Positions 53,866-62,798 of a stretch of 64,000 nucleotides of DNA are shown piece by piece; the stretch's first letter is position 1; each line of letters starts with the position of its first letter. The stretch is from an uncultured Lachnospiraceae bacterium (GTDB lineage: Bacteria > Bacillota > Clostridia > Lachnospirales > Lachnospiraceae), in the NCBI GenBank assembly GCA_910580005.1, contig CAJTXH010000002.1:1-64000 (forward strand). The letters run 5' to 3'. The position numbers were made by a program, and so were the translations under genes. The notes under the pieces were generated by a model, which saw only the letters and a program-made list of their open reading frames with translations, did no database searches and was not told the DNA's origin.

Positions 53866-56253
53866 ATGTCAAAAGACAGGATTAATAAATATACGCACAT
53901 TTTTTTTATTTCAATTTTCCTGGCTTTTTCAGCTTTTGCTTTATACTTGTCTTTTTGTGATGCGTATAATTATAAAGGTGATTTTGGGAAAATGTTTTTA
54001 AACAGCCTGTTATTTAGTTTTATTATCTGTATATTATGTGTAAACCATAATGTCTGGTATAACCTTGCCAGGCTGGCTGCCAGCCTGTTATTTTTAAGTG
54101 TTATTGTAAAGTATTATAAACTCATTGAAACGGAATGTGGCATACTGTACCAGTACATCAAAAAACAGTATTATTTATATGAAGGTCTTGGGAATGTATC
54201 TGTTAATAAGATAAGGACAAGCGTTAAAATATTTGGTATCCCTGTATATGAGAAGTTTACAATGATAATTGCGGTTTTTCTGGTGATTACAATAATGGCG
54301 CTTGCGGTTTTAAAACTTAAATGGCATTTTTTACTTATACTTCCTGTTATTTCTATAATTGGAATGGAAATGTTTCATGGAAAGGCTCCGTCGGTTGCTG
54401 TATCATTTTTTCTTATAACAGGAATATCAGGCCTTTTATTTAGCATGAGACTTGAAATGTATGGCGGCAGGAAGAATTTCTGGCAGGAAAAGCATATTCC
54501 AGGGCAGATGCCTAAAAGATATAGTTTGTTTATAATAGTATCTGCCACATGTTTTGCAATGTCGCTTATAGCAGGAAAAGCTACCAGTCATAAAATATTT
54601 ACCTGTTCTGGAAAGATGCTGGAGCGGCAGCACAAAATGGAAAAAGAAATAGTTTCATTTGCTGAAACTGTTAAAAGGCGTGTTAATAATGGGGCAGATG
54701 GCCATCTTGATAATAGTTCCCCAGAACATACAGGCAAGTCCGTAATACGTATAGAAACGAGCCAGAAACCAGCAAATAATATTTATATAAAGCATTTTTC
54801 ATTAGATATATATGAAAATGGCATATGGAAACCTTTTAAAGAAAATAAACCACCTGTACCTGAAACAAATATAAGCCAGGAAGCAGTTAATTCCCTTAAA
54901 TCATTTATTTCATTGAGAAAAAATGCAATGTCTGGTATAAACACTTTTAACCTGGATGTCATAAAAGACTGGAAATTTATAGGAAAGGATACATTTATGC
55001 CTTATATGTATGATGCCAGCCAGCAGTCTGTATATTATGATATTCCGGGCAAGATAACGAAATATTTAATGGCAATGGACAATGGGGAAATGGAACTCTG
55101 TGGGATAAAGGGAGATAAAGAATATACTTCATTTGTATATAATAATTATTTTGAGGTGCCATATGGGCTTAGCAGGCTTAAGGCATTTGCAGATGAAATT
55201 ATAACTGTTGAAAATATGTGGCTTGAATGTGCTGCTGTAAAAAATGCAATATGCAAGGATACAAAGTACAGCCAGAATCTTAATGCCCTGCCAGATGGTG
55301 AAGAATATATAGAATATTTCCTGTTTAGTGGGAAAAAAGGATATTGTGAGCATTATGCTACAGCGGGCACAATACTATTAAGGATGAAAGGCGTGCCAGC
55401 AAGGTATGTTTCTGGTTATTTTATAATGCCATCAGAATTTAATGCTGAATATGACAAATATGGCAATAAAAAATATGTAGCATATGTAAAAGATTATAAT
55501 GCACATGCATGGACAGAGGTTTATAAAGAAGGCTTTGGCTGGCTGCCATTTGATATGACTAATACTGTTTTAGATGATGGTTATAACAGTGATGCAGGCT
55601 TCCAGCCTGGCACAGAAGGGGATTTCCAGGAAAAACAGGATAACCATCCAGCCACTGCAGAACCAGAAGATACATTAAATGAAGATGGTTTTGGACAGGA
55701 AGATTTACAGGAGGATACAAGGGAAGAAACGGGGACAAACAGGGAGGACAGTAATGTTCCAGAAAAGAAAGGCAAAGCACAGGCTTCCAGAAAAAATGAC
55801 ATTAACATTACTGGTAAGTTTTTAATGCTGCTATTAATATTATTAATTGTATCTATGCCGGTTTTATATATACGGGCAGGCTTTATAAAAACCAGCAGAA
55901 AAATACGTTATGCAGGTACAGCTAATAAGAGGGTAATACTTTATTTTAATTTATTAAACAAATACCTGGCATTCTGTGGGTTTAAAGGAATTTCAAAACT
56001 TGAAGACACAGCATATTACAGCATGATATCTGCAATATCTGCCAACATTGCATCTGAGGTGGCATTTGGCATATTGCAGTGCGCAGCATTTTCAAATAAT
56101 AATGTTAATGCAGATGATGAAAAAACTGTTATGGAATTTATCCAGAAAATATCTGGCAGTGCATATAAAAGATGCGGCAGGATGCACCGTTTAATAATTT
56201 ATATTTTAACTGGCAGAAAGGGGATAAATATCTTTACAAAGGCTTATAATTGA
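53866..56253 (+). CDS. Membrane transglutaminase-like protein
   Basis: 795 residues. About six N-terminal membrane segments (10-240) are followed by an extracytoplasmic domain with the transglutaminase triad: C494 (GYCEHYATAG), H547 (NAHAWTEVY) and D563 (WLPFDMT). A Glu/Asp-rich linker (about 580-640) and one more membrane segment (about 650-670) precede a C-terminal cytoplasmic domain of DUF4129 type. With MoxR and DUF58 it forms the three-gene module common in Bacteria. Its substrate is unknown. Confidence 0.92.
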   Translation: MSKDRINKYTHIFFISIFLAFSAFALYLSFCDAYNYKGDFGKMFLNSLLFSFIICILCVNHNVWYNLARLAASLLFLSVIVKYYKLIETECGILYQYIKKQYYLYEGLGNVSVNKIRTSVKIFGIPVYEKFTMIIAVFLVITIMALAVLKLKWHFLLILPVISIIGMEMFHGKAPSVAVSFFLITGISGLLFSMRLEMYGGRKNFWQEKHIPGQMPKRYSLFIIVSATCFAMSLIAGKATSHKIFTCSGKMLERQHKMEKEIVSFAETVKRRVNNGADGHLDNSSPEHTGKSVIRIETSQKPANNIYIKHFSLDIYENGIWKPFKENKPPVPETNISQEAVNSLKSFISLRKNAMSGINTFNLDVIKDWKFIGKDTFMPYMYDASQQSVYYDIPGKITKYLMAMDNGEMELCGIKGDKEYTSFVYNNYFEVPYGLSRLKAFADEIITVENMWLECAAVKNAICKDTKYSQNLNALPDGEEYIEYFLFSGKKGYCEHYATAGTILLRMKGVPARYVSGYFIMPSEFNAEYDKYGNKKYVAYVKDYNAHAWTEVYKEGFGWLPFDMTNTVLDDGYNSDAGFQPGTEGDFQEKQDNHPATAEPEDTLNEDGFGQEDLQEDTREETGTNREDSNVPEKKGKAQASRKNDINITGKFLMLLLILLIVSMPVLYIRAGFIKTSRKIRYAGTANKRVILYFNLLNKYLAFCGFKGISKLEDTAYYSMISAISANIASEVAFGILQCAAFSNNNVNADDEKTVMEFIQKISGSAYKRCGRMHRLIIYILTGRKGINIFTKAYN

Positions 56254-56296
56254 TATAAACTAGTGTTATCAATATATTTTAGGAGGGCATGGAATT

Positions 56297-56995
56297 ATGT
56301 TAGAGGAGTTAAAGAAAAGAGTATATGAAGCAAATATGCTTCTTCCAAAGTATGGGCTTGTAACTTTTACATGGGGAAATGTCAGCGAAATTGACAGGGA
56401 AAGCGGAATTTTTGCAATTAAACCCAGCGGTGTGGAATATGACAGCCTGACGCCTGATGATATGGTGCTTGTAAACCTTAAAGGTGAAAAGGTTGAGGGG
56501 AAATATAACCCTTCTTCTGATACTGCTACACATGTAGAATTATATAAAGCATTTGCAGATATAGGTGGTGTTGTGCATACACATTCATCTTATGCCACAA
56601 GCTGGGCACAGGCAGGAAGAGGTATTCCATGTTATGGCACTACACATGCAGATTATATTTATGGTGAAGTGCCATGTTTAAGATGCCTTAATAAAGATGA
56701 GATTGAGGAAGCATATGAAACTAATACAGGCATCCTTATTGTTAATGAATTTAACACAAGGGGACTTGACCCTGTAGCAGTGCCAGCAGTTTTGTGTAAG
56801 AACCATGGGCCTTTTGCATGGGGCAAGGATGCACATGAGGCAGTACATAACTCTGTAGTCCTTGAGGAAGTTGCCAAGATGGCATACAGGGCAGAAACAA
56901 TTAACCCACGTATACAGCCAGCGCCACAAGAACTCCAGGACAAGCATTACTACCGCAAACATGGGGCTAATGCTTACTATGGGCAGGGTAAATAA
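56297..56995 (+). CDS. araD: L-ribulose-5-phosphate 4-epimerase
   Basis: 232 residues, standard length. It shows VHTHSSYATSWAQAG with the metal His residues, TTHADYIYG, and KNHGPFAWGKDAHEAV. The N-terminal GNVSEIDRESG and KPSGVEY motifs bind the phosphate. It interconverts L-ribulose 5-phosphate and D-xylulose 5-phosphate using a divalent metal (class II aldolase fold). AGGAGGGCATGG precedes the ATG. No araA or araB is beside it; here it is the last gene of the inserted segment. Confidence 0.95.
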   Translation: MLEELKKRVYEANMLLPKYGLVTFTWGNVSEIDRESGIFAIKPSGVEYDSLTPDDMVLVNLKGEKVEGKYNPSSDTATHVELYKAFADIGGVVHTHSSYATSWAQAGRGIPCYGTTHADYIYGEVPCLRCLNKDEIEEAYETNTGILIVNEFNTRGLDPVAVPAVLCKNHGPFAWGKDAHEAVHNSVVLEEVAKMAYRAETINPRIQPAPQELQDKHYYRKHGANAYYGQGK

Positions 56996-57020
56996 TATAC
57001 AATATTGTATCATACACCAG

Positions 57021-58489
57021 CGGGGATAGATTACACACTCCCTGCTTTTTTAGACTCTGCTGGCAACAGCAGGATTTCATTTATATGGGACCAGACTATT
57101 AATCCATGTGAGTCTGGTACCAGAGAAGAAAACCAGGAAGGATGCGGCAATTTAAAATACGGAAAAATACCTGAAGGCTTTACATATGGTGTGGAATATT
57201 CTAATGAGGAAATAAATGAAGCAATAAACTCAGCATCACCCTGGGAAATAGTCCCAAGCAGGGACACAAACGGGCATGGCACTTTTATTGCTGGTGTAGC
57301 ATGTGGAAGCCTTATAGAAGAAAATAATTTTGCTGGTGTAGCACCGCTGGCTACCATATGTGCTGTAAAGTGTAAAGAAGCAAAGAGTACATTAAAAAGC
57401 TTTTACCAGATTGATACTGACGGGCCTGTATATTCTGAAGCTGATATTCTTATTGCTGTGGATTATTTATTGGATAAGGCATCCATTATGGATATGCCAA
57501 TTATTATATGTATTGGGTTAGGGACAAACCAGGGCGGGCATACAAATGGTGGCATACTTGGCGATATGCTTGCTGAAATAGGTAATTTTAATGGTGTTGC
57601 AGTAGTTACGTCATGTGGGAATGAAGGCAATTCAGGGCGGCATTATAGAAGTGAAATGATAGAAGCAGATGGGGATGTAGAAGTAGAGATACGTGCCGGG
57701 AGCACAAGCGGATTTACTTTAGAATTATGGAATTATGCGCCACAGGTTATGTCTGTTGGCATCATTACCCCAAGTGGTGAGTATAGTGGTAAAACTTTTG
57801 CGAGATATGGGGAGAGAAGGAGGGTTAATTTTATTCTGGAAAATACAGTTGTATATATTGAATACAGGCTGTTTGCTTATGAAAGCGGTGATGAATGTAT
57901 ACAGATGCGTTTCCAGTCCCCGTCCGAGGGTATATGGAAGATACGTGTTTTTAATGAAACAAAGGGAAGTGCCTTTTTTGATATGTGGCTGCCTATAAGC
58001 AGTTTTCTCCCAGACACAACTTATTTCCTGAAACCTGACCCAGATGTTACATTATGTGAGCCAAGTAACAACCAGAACCTGGTTTCAGTATCATATTATG
58101 ACCCTGCAAATGGAAGTATTGCTATAAATTCAGGCCGTGGTTTTACCAGGGATGGCAAGATAAAGCCGGATTTTGCAGCACCTGGAATTGGGATATATGG
58201 CCCACTGCCAAGGATTGGAAATATATATCCTGCAACAGAAGAAGAAAGAAAAAGGACAGCAAGATATGATTATAAAAGCGGTTCAAGCATGGCAGCAGCA
58301 ATCACATCAGGCATATCAGCAATGCTTATGGAATGGGGTGTTTTACGTGGCAACGACCTTACAATGGACACTGTAAGTATACAAAAATATCTAATACGTG
58401 GTTCAAACGGGATAGAAGAACCTAACAGGTTGTGGGGCAATGGAAAGCTTAATATATATAATGTGTTTGAAAGTTTGCGTGGATATTAA
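57021..58489 (+). pseudogene. S8 subtilase, C-terminal half (split gene)
   Basis: Begins at the second CGGGG copy and continues the subtilase as IDYTLPAFLDSAGNSRISF. The catalytic His region (DTNGHGTFIAGVACG) and the nucleophile Ser region (YKSGSSMAAAITSG) are present, and the frame runs to 58489. A TTG in the inserted sequence (57005) is in frame but has no RBS, so this part is probably untranslated. Joined with 51371-51691 it would be a protein of about 595 residues. The reading frame has no other defect, which argues for a recent split. Confidence 0.9.
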
Positions 58490-58490
58490 A

Positions 58491-58739
58491 TTATGCTTCT
58501 TTACGGTGGCTTGCAGAACTGTTGTCATTACTAACCATTTTAACTTCATGAAGGAGCACCTTATACCTTAAAGTAGCGGAATTTATCGCATATATATAGC
58601 TGTCTATAAGGTCAGGGTCATTTACAATTTGTAATCCTTTATATGCATCTTCAAAGTTTTTCTGGGCTTCGAGCAGAGCTTTTTTCAAGAAATCCTCTTT
58701 TTTAGGAGGATTTCTTTTTTTTGTCTTTAAAAAATTCAT
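58491..58739 (-). CDS. DUF2508 family protein (YaaL-like)
   Basis: 82 residues from the ATG at 58739, which has AAAGGACTGTTT upstream. The lysine-rich start and the helical ALLEAQKNFEDAYKGLQIVNDPDLIDSYIYAINSATLRYKVLL pattern is that of DUF2508 proteins (relatives of Bacillus YaaL), found near recR and bofA. BofA is encoded on the opposite strand next to it. The function is unknown. The part encoding the N-terminus overlaps a strong plus-strand terminator-like hairpin (58687-58722). Upstream 58740-58985 shows no other gene. Confidence 0.85.
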   Translation of the reverse strand: MNFLKTKKRNPPKKEDFLKKALLEAQKNFEDAYKGLQIVNDPDLIDSYIYAINSATLRYKVLLHEVKMVSNDNSSASHRKEA

Positions 58740-58985
58740 AAACAGTCCTTTCAAGCCAGATATCTTGTATAAAAGTGCAAGATACCTGCTTACTGTACAT
58801 AAGGTGGTTTTTAATGTACAGCAATAAAATAATATGATTAAAAGGGGTCTTATATATAATTATAGACAGAGTTGGAAGAAATATGCAGACAAGCACGAAT
58901 TTTTTACAGGCATGATTAATACAAATATAACAGGGACAGTTTTTGGATGATTGTTTAATAACATGGTGAAAGGTGGCAAAACGCA

Positions 58986-59255
58986 ATGAATATAATGTAT
59001 ATAGCGGCATTTGTATTACTTTTTTTTATAATATCTAAAACCTTTGGAGCTAATCCTTATAACCTGCTTGCCAATATACTGTTGAGAGTGTTGTCAGGCA
59101 TTATATTTATTAGTATTTGTAATTACCTGATATTTATCTCAGGTAAAAATTTTCATGTAAATATTAATGAAACAAGCCTGGTGGTTTCAGCACTTCTTGG
59201 TATAAGCGGGGTATGCTTTCTATATCTTTTCCAGTGGGTTTTAACAATAATGTAG
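58986..59255 (+). CDS. bofA: BofA-family membrane protein
   Basis: 89 residues with two to three hydrophobic segments (about 5-20, 32-52, 65-88). The C-terminal NINETSLVVSALLGISGVCFLYLF matches the conserved loop and helix of BofA, in which an Asn/Thr near the membrane helps block the SpoIVFB protease that activates sigma-K. BofA is a sporulation marker. AAAGGTGGCAAAACGCA precedes the ATG. The neighbourhood with DUF2508 is the usual one in Clostridia, although recR is not in view here. Confidence 0.9.
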   Translation: MNIMYIAAFVLLFFIISKTFGANPYNLLANILLRVLSGIIFISICNYLIFISGKNFHVNINETSLVVSALLGISGVCFLYLFQWVLTIM

Positions 59256-59291
59256 TTAAAATTTGTACAAAATATCTAATATAACTATTGT

Positions 59292-59320
59292 TTGACAAAA
59301 TTCTAATATAGTGTTATATT
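59292..59320 (+). promoter_or_regulatory. Promoter of Tad pilus operon
   Basis: TTGACA (59292-59297), 17 bases, TATATT (59315-59320), 31 bases before the prepilin peptidase ATG. A strong sigma-A match, so the pilus operon is probably transcribed from here. Confidence 0.8.
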
Positions 59321-59350
59321 ATCTCCACACTCAGCAGGGAGGTAAAGGCC

Positions 59351-59869
59351 ATGAAAGAATTTGTTATGTTAAATATATTAATATGTGCAGTAGCAGGCGA
59401 TTTGCTGGATTATAAAATCAGAAATCATGTAATTATTGCAGGCTGGGCAGCAGGAATATGCTTTAATGCTTTTTCAAGCGGGTGTTATGGAATATTCTAT
59501 ACTATATTTTGCATAGTAATTACAGTTATAGCTGGTTTTCCTCTTTTTATGGCAGGAGGGGCTGGTGCAGGTGACATTAAGCTTTTTTCTGTAATTGGAG
59601 GTCTTTATGGTCTTGCTTTTCTTGTTAAAGTGGTAATGCTGTTTCTGGTGATAGCAGGTGTTGTTTCATTTGTAAAGTTAATAAAAAAAAGGGCGCTAAT
59701 ATCAAGGGTAGAAGCTTTTATTTATTATATTTTGCATATTAAAACTATTAAAGGCAGGTATTATTGCATGGAACGTGATGGTACAGAGTTTGCTATCTGC
59801 CTTGCCCCTGTAATAGCAGCAGCATATTTTATTACATTATTTTTTATGGAAGGAGGGATAAAGATTTGA
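59351..59869 (+). CDS. Prepilin peptidase (TadV/CpaA, A24 family)
   Basis: 172 residues with five to six membrane segments. The two catalytic Asp motifs are GDLLDYKIRN and GAGAGDIKLFSVIGG, the A24 (prepilin peptidase) pair. TadV/CpaA cleaves the leader of Flp pilins. It has no N-methylase domain, as usual for the Tad type. GGGAGGTAAA precedes the ATG. The next gene overlaps it by four bases. Flp pilin genes are not in the window and may lie beyond the right edge. Confidence 0.93.
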   Translation: MKEFVMLNILICAVAGDLLDYKIRNHVIIAGWAAGICFNAFSSGCYGIFYTIFCIVITVIAGFPLFMAGGAGAGDIKLFSVIGGLYGLAFLVKVVMLFLVIAGVVSFVKLIKKRALISRVEAFIYYILHIKTIKGRYYCMERDGTEFAICLAPVIAAAYFITLFFMEGGIKI

Positions 59870-60807
59870 AAAGAATGTTGCTGGCTGTTTTAGCAGATGA
59901 TATATATTCTGGCAGGTTTTCGGATTATATAAACCATCATAAAAGCATGTTAATTGACTTGGTTACATTTACTAGTATAAAAAGTGCGGAAGAATATGTA
60001 AGGCATAACAGGATAGATATACTTCTTGTTAGTGGTGGTATGGCAGATGAAGCTGGAAAGTTAAATAATATAAAAAAAATTATAATACTGTCAGATGGAA
60101 GCTATACCATACAGCAGGAATATCCAGTTATATTTATGTACCAGCCAGCAGGGCATATATTAAAAGAGATATTGGCACAGGTGGCAGAAGATGATAGTAT
60201 ACCAGGCATGTCTTTAATGCATACCTCGAAACAGGCAGAATTAATTGTTGTATATTCGCCATATGGAGGCAGTGGGGCAAGTACATATGCAAGAAATCTT
60301 TGTGCAGGAATGTCAGGAAGTAACAATGTATTATATATTAACCTTGAAATATTTGACAGCTTTGCAGAATTTGAAGGCAATCCAGATAGCCATGAATATA
60401 TATGTGGTATGTCTGAGGTTGTGTACTATATAAAACAAAAAAAGGATAAGCTTGCATTTAAACTTGCCTCTATTATTAAACACCATAAAGATGGTTATAA
60501 TTATATACTTCCAGTTGAAGATTACAGTGATTTATATAGTATATCACAAGAAGATATGGAGTGCTTTACTGATGTGCTTGGCAGAGAAATGATGTATGAA
60601 AAAGTTGTTTTTGATGTTGGATATATTCATGTGTCATCATTAAAACTATTCCAGGTCTGTGATTTGTTAATCCTGCCTGAAGCATCTGGACAACTACAGG
60701 AAAATAAACAACATTCTTTTGAAAAGCTTCTTATACGTAACGGAATGGATAAGGTGGTCCAGAATATTAAATATGTGGCAATGAAAGGCAGGTGGGCTGT
60801 AAATTAG
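59866..60807 (+). CDS. TadZ/CpaE-like pilus protein with altered P-loop
   Basis: 313 residues. An N-terminal receiver-like domain (about 1-115) without the usual phosphoacceptor pattern is followed by a MinD/ParA-like domain. The deviant P-loop reads SPYGGSGASTYARNLC: the Lys of the usual KGGxGKS pattern is absent. CpaE/TadZ proteins place the pilus machine at a site in the cell. The last base pairs overlap the start of the next gene. The function is inferred from gene order; the sequence match is partial. Confidence 0.8.
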   Translation: MKRMLLAVLADDIYSGRFSDYINHHKSMLIDLVTFTSIKSAEEYVRHNRIDILLVSGGMADEAGKLNNIKKIIILSDGSYTIQQEYPVIFMYQPAGHILKEILAQVAEDDSIPGMSLMHTSKQAELIVVYSPYGGSGASTYARNLCAGMSGSNNVLYINLEIFDSFAEFEGNPDSHEYICGMSEVVYYIKQKKDKLAFKLASIIKHHKDGYNYILPVEDYSDLYSISQEDMECFTDVLGREMMYEKVVFDVGYIHVSSLKLFQVCDLLILPEASGQLQENKQHSFEKLLIRNGMDKVVQNIKYVAMKGRWAVN

Positions 60808-62047
60808 TGCAAAAGAACTGGATAAAATAAAAAAGAAGCTCCAGGAACAGTTAATAAAAAGCATATCGCAGGAAAGCCCAGGGACAGAAGATGGAATATA
60901 TGAAATAATAGAAAGAAATGTCCTTATGGAAGGCAGGGCTGTTTATATTACAGCAGATGAAAAACAGTATCTTGTAAAAAGTGTATATAATTCTATAAAA
61001 GGGCTGGATGTATTACAAGATATTGTAGATAATCCTAATATTACAGAAATAATGGTAAACGGGCCTGGACATATTTTTATTGAGGAAAATGGAAAACTGG
61101 CAGAGTATCCTGGACATTTTTCAAGTTTACAGAAGCTTGAAGATGTAGTGCAGCAGATTGTTGCAAAAGTAAACAGAATGGTAAATGAGGCTAATCCTAT
61201 TGTGGATGTAAGGCTTCTTGATGGCTCAAGAGTGAATATAGTATTGCCTCCTGTTTCTTTAAATGGTCCAGTAATAACAATAAGAAAATTTCCTAAGACT
61301 CCTATGACTATGGATAAGCTTATTGATATAGGCTCTGTAAGTGTAGAAGCTGCAAATTTTCTGAGAATGCTTGTTGCTGCCAGATACAATATTTTTATAA
61401 GTGGTGGCACTGGCAGTGGAAAGACTACATTCCTTAATGTATTGTCTAATTATATTCCGCCAGATGAAAGAATAATTACAATAGAGGATTCAGCAGAGTT
61501 ACAGATACAGGGTATTCCAAATCTTGTAAGGCTTGAAGTGAGGAATGCTAATGTTGAAGGAAAAAATGCAGTTACAATACGTGACCTGCTTAAGTCAGCG
61601 TTACGTATGAGGCCAGACCGGATTATTTTAGGAGAAGTCAGGGATGCTGCTGCATGTGAGCTGTTAAGTGTTATGAATACAGGACATGATGGCAGCATTA
61701 GCACAGGACATGCCAATAGTACATTAGATATGCTTAGCAGGCTTGAAACGCTTGTGCTTATGGGGATGGATATACCACTGTTAGCAGTAAGAAACCAGAT
61801 TGCTTCTGCTATTGATATAGTTGTACAGCTTGGAAGGCTTAGGGACAAATCCAGGAAAGTACTTGAAGTGGCAGAAGTAACAGGTGTAAAAAACGGAGAG
61901 ATAACAGTACAGCCAATATATAAGTTTGTTGAAACAGGTACTGGTGTCCAGGGAAAGATAAAAGGTGAACTGCGTGCTACAGGCAATGGGCTTCTTAATA
62001 CTAGTAAACTTGCACATGCAGGCCTGCTGGATGAATTTATATTGTAG
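60803..62047 (+). CDS. CpaF-type secretion ATPase
   Basis: The first canonical start is ATG 60926 (373 residues), but the frame is open upstream to 60803 and those 41 codons (SAKELDKIKKKLQEQLIKS...) look like the usual CpaF N-terminus. No ATG, GTG or TTG occurs there; ATT at 60803 has AGGTGGG at good distance and overlaps the previous stop. From about residue 190 the ATPase has GGTGSGKTTFLN, the Walker B/Asp box region LRMRPDRIILGEVRDAA, and TGHDGSISTGHANS. It powers assembly of Flp pili. Start site uncertain; identity certain. Confidence 0.93.
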   Translation: MSAKELDKIKKKLQEQLIKSISQESPGTEDGIYEIIERNVLMEGRAVYITADEKQYLVKSVYNSIKGLDVLQDIVDNPNITEIMVNGPGHIFIEENGKLAEYPGHFSSLQKLEDVVQQIVAKVNRMVNEANPIVDVRLLDGSRVNIVLPPVSLNGPVITIRKFPKTPMTMDKLIDIGSVSVEAANFLRMLVAARYNIFISGGTGSGKTTFLNVLSNYIPPDERIITIEDSAELQIQGIPNLVRLEVRNANVEGKNAVTIRDLLKSALRMRPDRIILGEVRDAAACELLSVMNTGHDGSISTGHANSTLDMLSRLETLVLMGMDIPLLAVRNQIASAIDIVVQLGRLRDKSRKVLEVAEVTGVKNGEITVQPIYKFVETGTGVQGKIKGELRATGNGLLNTSKLAHAGLLDEFIL

Positions 62048-62057
62048 AGGAGTTATT

Positions 62058-62798
62058 TTGGGAAAACAACAAAGCAAAGTTATAATAAATAAAGAATTGT
62101 TAAAAGCATTTGCTATGGGGTTTATTAAAGCATTTATACTTTTATTCCTATTTTACAAATCACTCGCACTTTCATCTGTTTTAGCTGTAGTTTATGGAAT
62201 TGTTAATATTAAATTTTATAAAAAGAAGTATCTGGAGGAATGGCGCTGGCAGATGAATTTAGAATTCAGGGAAGTTATGGTTGCTGTTTCATCAGCATTA
62301 AATGCAGGTTATTCAGTTGAAAATTCGTTTAAAGAAGCCGAAGAAGATTTAGTGCTTCTATATGGAAGTAATTCTGTAATGGTTAAAGAGCTTGACAAAA
62401 TTAATTCCCAGATTATGCTTAACAGACCGCTTGAAACTGTACTTACGGAATTTGCACAATATTGTAAAGTTGAGGATATTAGTAATTTTGCAGAAGTATT
62501 CCATACAGCAAAGCGTACAGGTGGAAATCTTATTGAAACAGCAAGGTCAACTGCTGATAAGATTAGCAGCAAAATAGAAACCAGCCGTGAAATAAGGACA
62601 ATGGTAGCAGGCAAAAAGATGGAAGGAAGGATTATGGCTTATATACCATTGGGAATAATAGTTTATTTCTGGATAAGCTCACCAGGATTTCTTGATTGTC
62701 TTTATGCTTTAAGCGGAAGGCTTTTTATGACTGTATTGTTAGTAATTTATTTAGCAGCATTTAAGTGGAGTGAAAGGATAGGTGGCATATCTGTTTAA
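62058..62798 (+). CDS. TadB-type pilus membrane protein
   Basis: 246 residues from a TTG with AGAGGAG upstream. A pair of N-terminal membrane segments (about 15-50), a cytoplasmic T2SS-F domain (about 75-195, FREVMVAVSSALNAGYSVENSF; VFHTAKRTGGNLIETARSTADKI) and two C-terminal membrane segments (about 195-240) match TadB. With TadC it forms the platform of the Tad secretion system. The 3' end overlaps the next gene by 17 bases. Confidence 0.92.
   Translation: MGKQQSKVIINKELLKAFAMGFIKAFILLFLFYKSLALSSVLAVVYGIVNIKFYKKKYLEEWRWQMNLEFREVMVAVSSALNAGYSVENSFKEAEEDLVLLYGSNSVMVKELDKINSQIMLNRPLETVLTEFAQYCKVEDISNFAEVFHTAKRTGGNLIETARSTADKISSKIETSREIRTMVAGKKMEGRIMAYIPLGIIVYFWISSPGFLDCLYALSGRLFMTVLLVIYLAAFKWSERIGGISV

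Larger units (their letters stand above)
51692..57020 (+). mobile_element. 5.3-kb transposase-less insertion with 5-bp target duplication
   Basis: CGGGG lies at 51687-51691 and again at 57021-57025. Between them the ends are imperfect inverted repeats: ATGGTGTCTGTTACA at the left and, on the opposite strand, CTGGTGTATGATACA at the right (TGGTGT, TG and TACA in common). The cargo is moxR, DUF58, transglutaminase and araD genes, all on the plus strand. There is no gene for a transposase or recombinase. The interrupted gene is restored exactly in frame if the segment is removed. The 5-base duplication fits Tn7-like and some other DDE families, which is inference. Confidence 0.75.

Noticed and set aside
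57005..58489. Independent 494-codon protease gene starting at TTG 57005
   Set aside because: No RBS, lacks the catalytic Asp, begins in the inserted sequence; better explained as the 3' half of a split subtilase gene.
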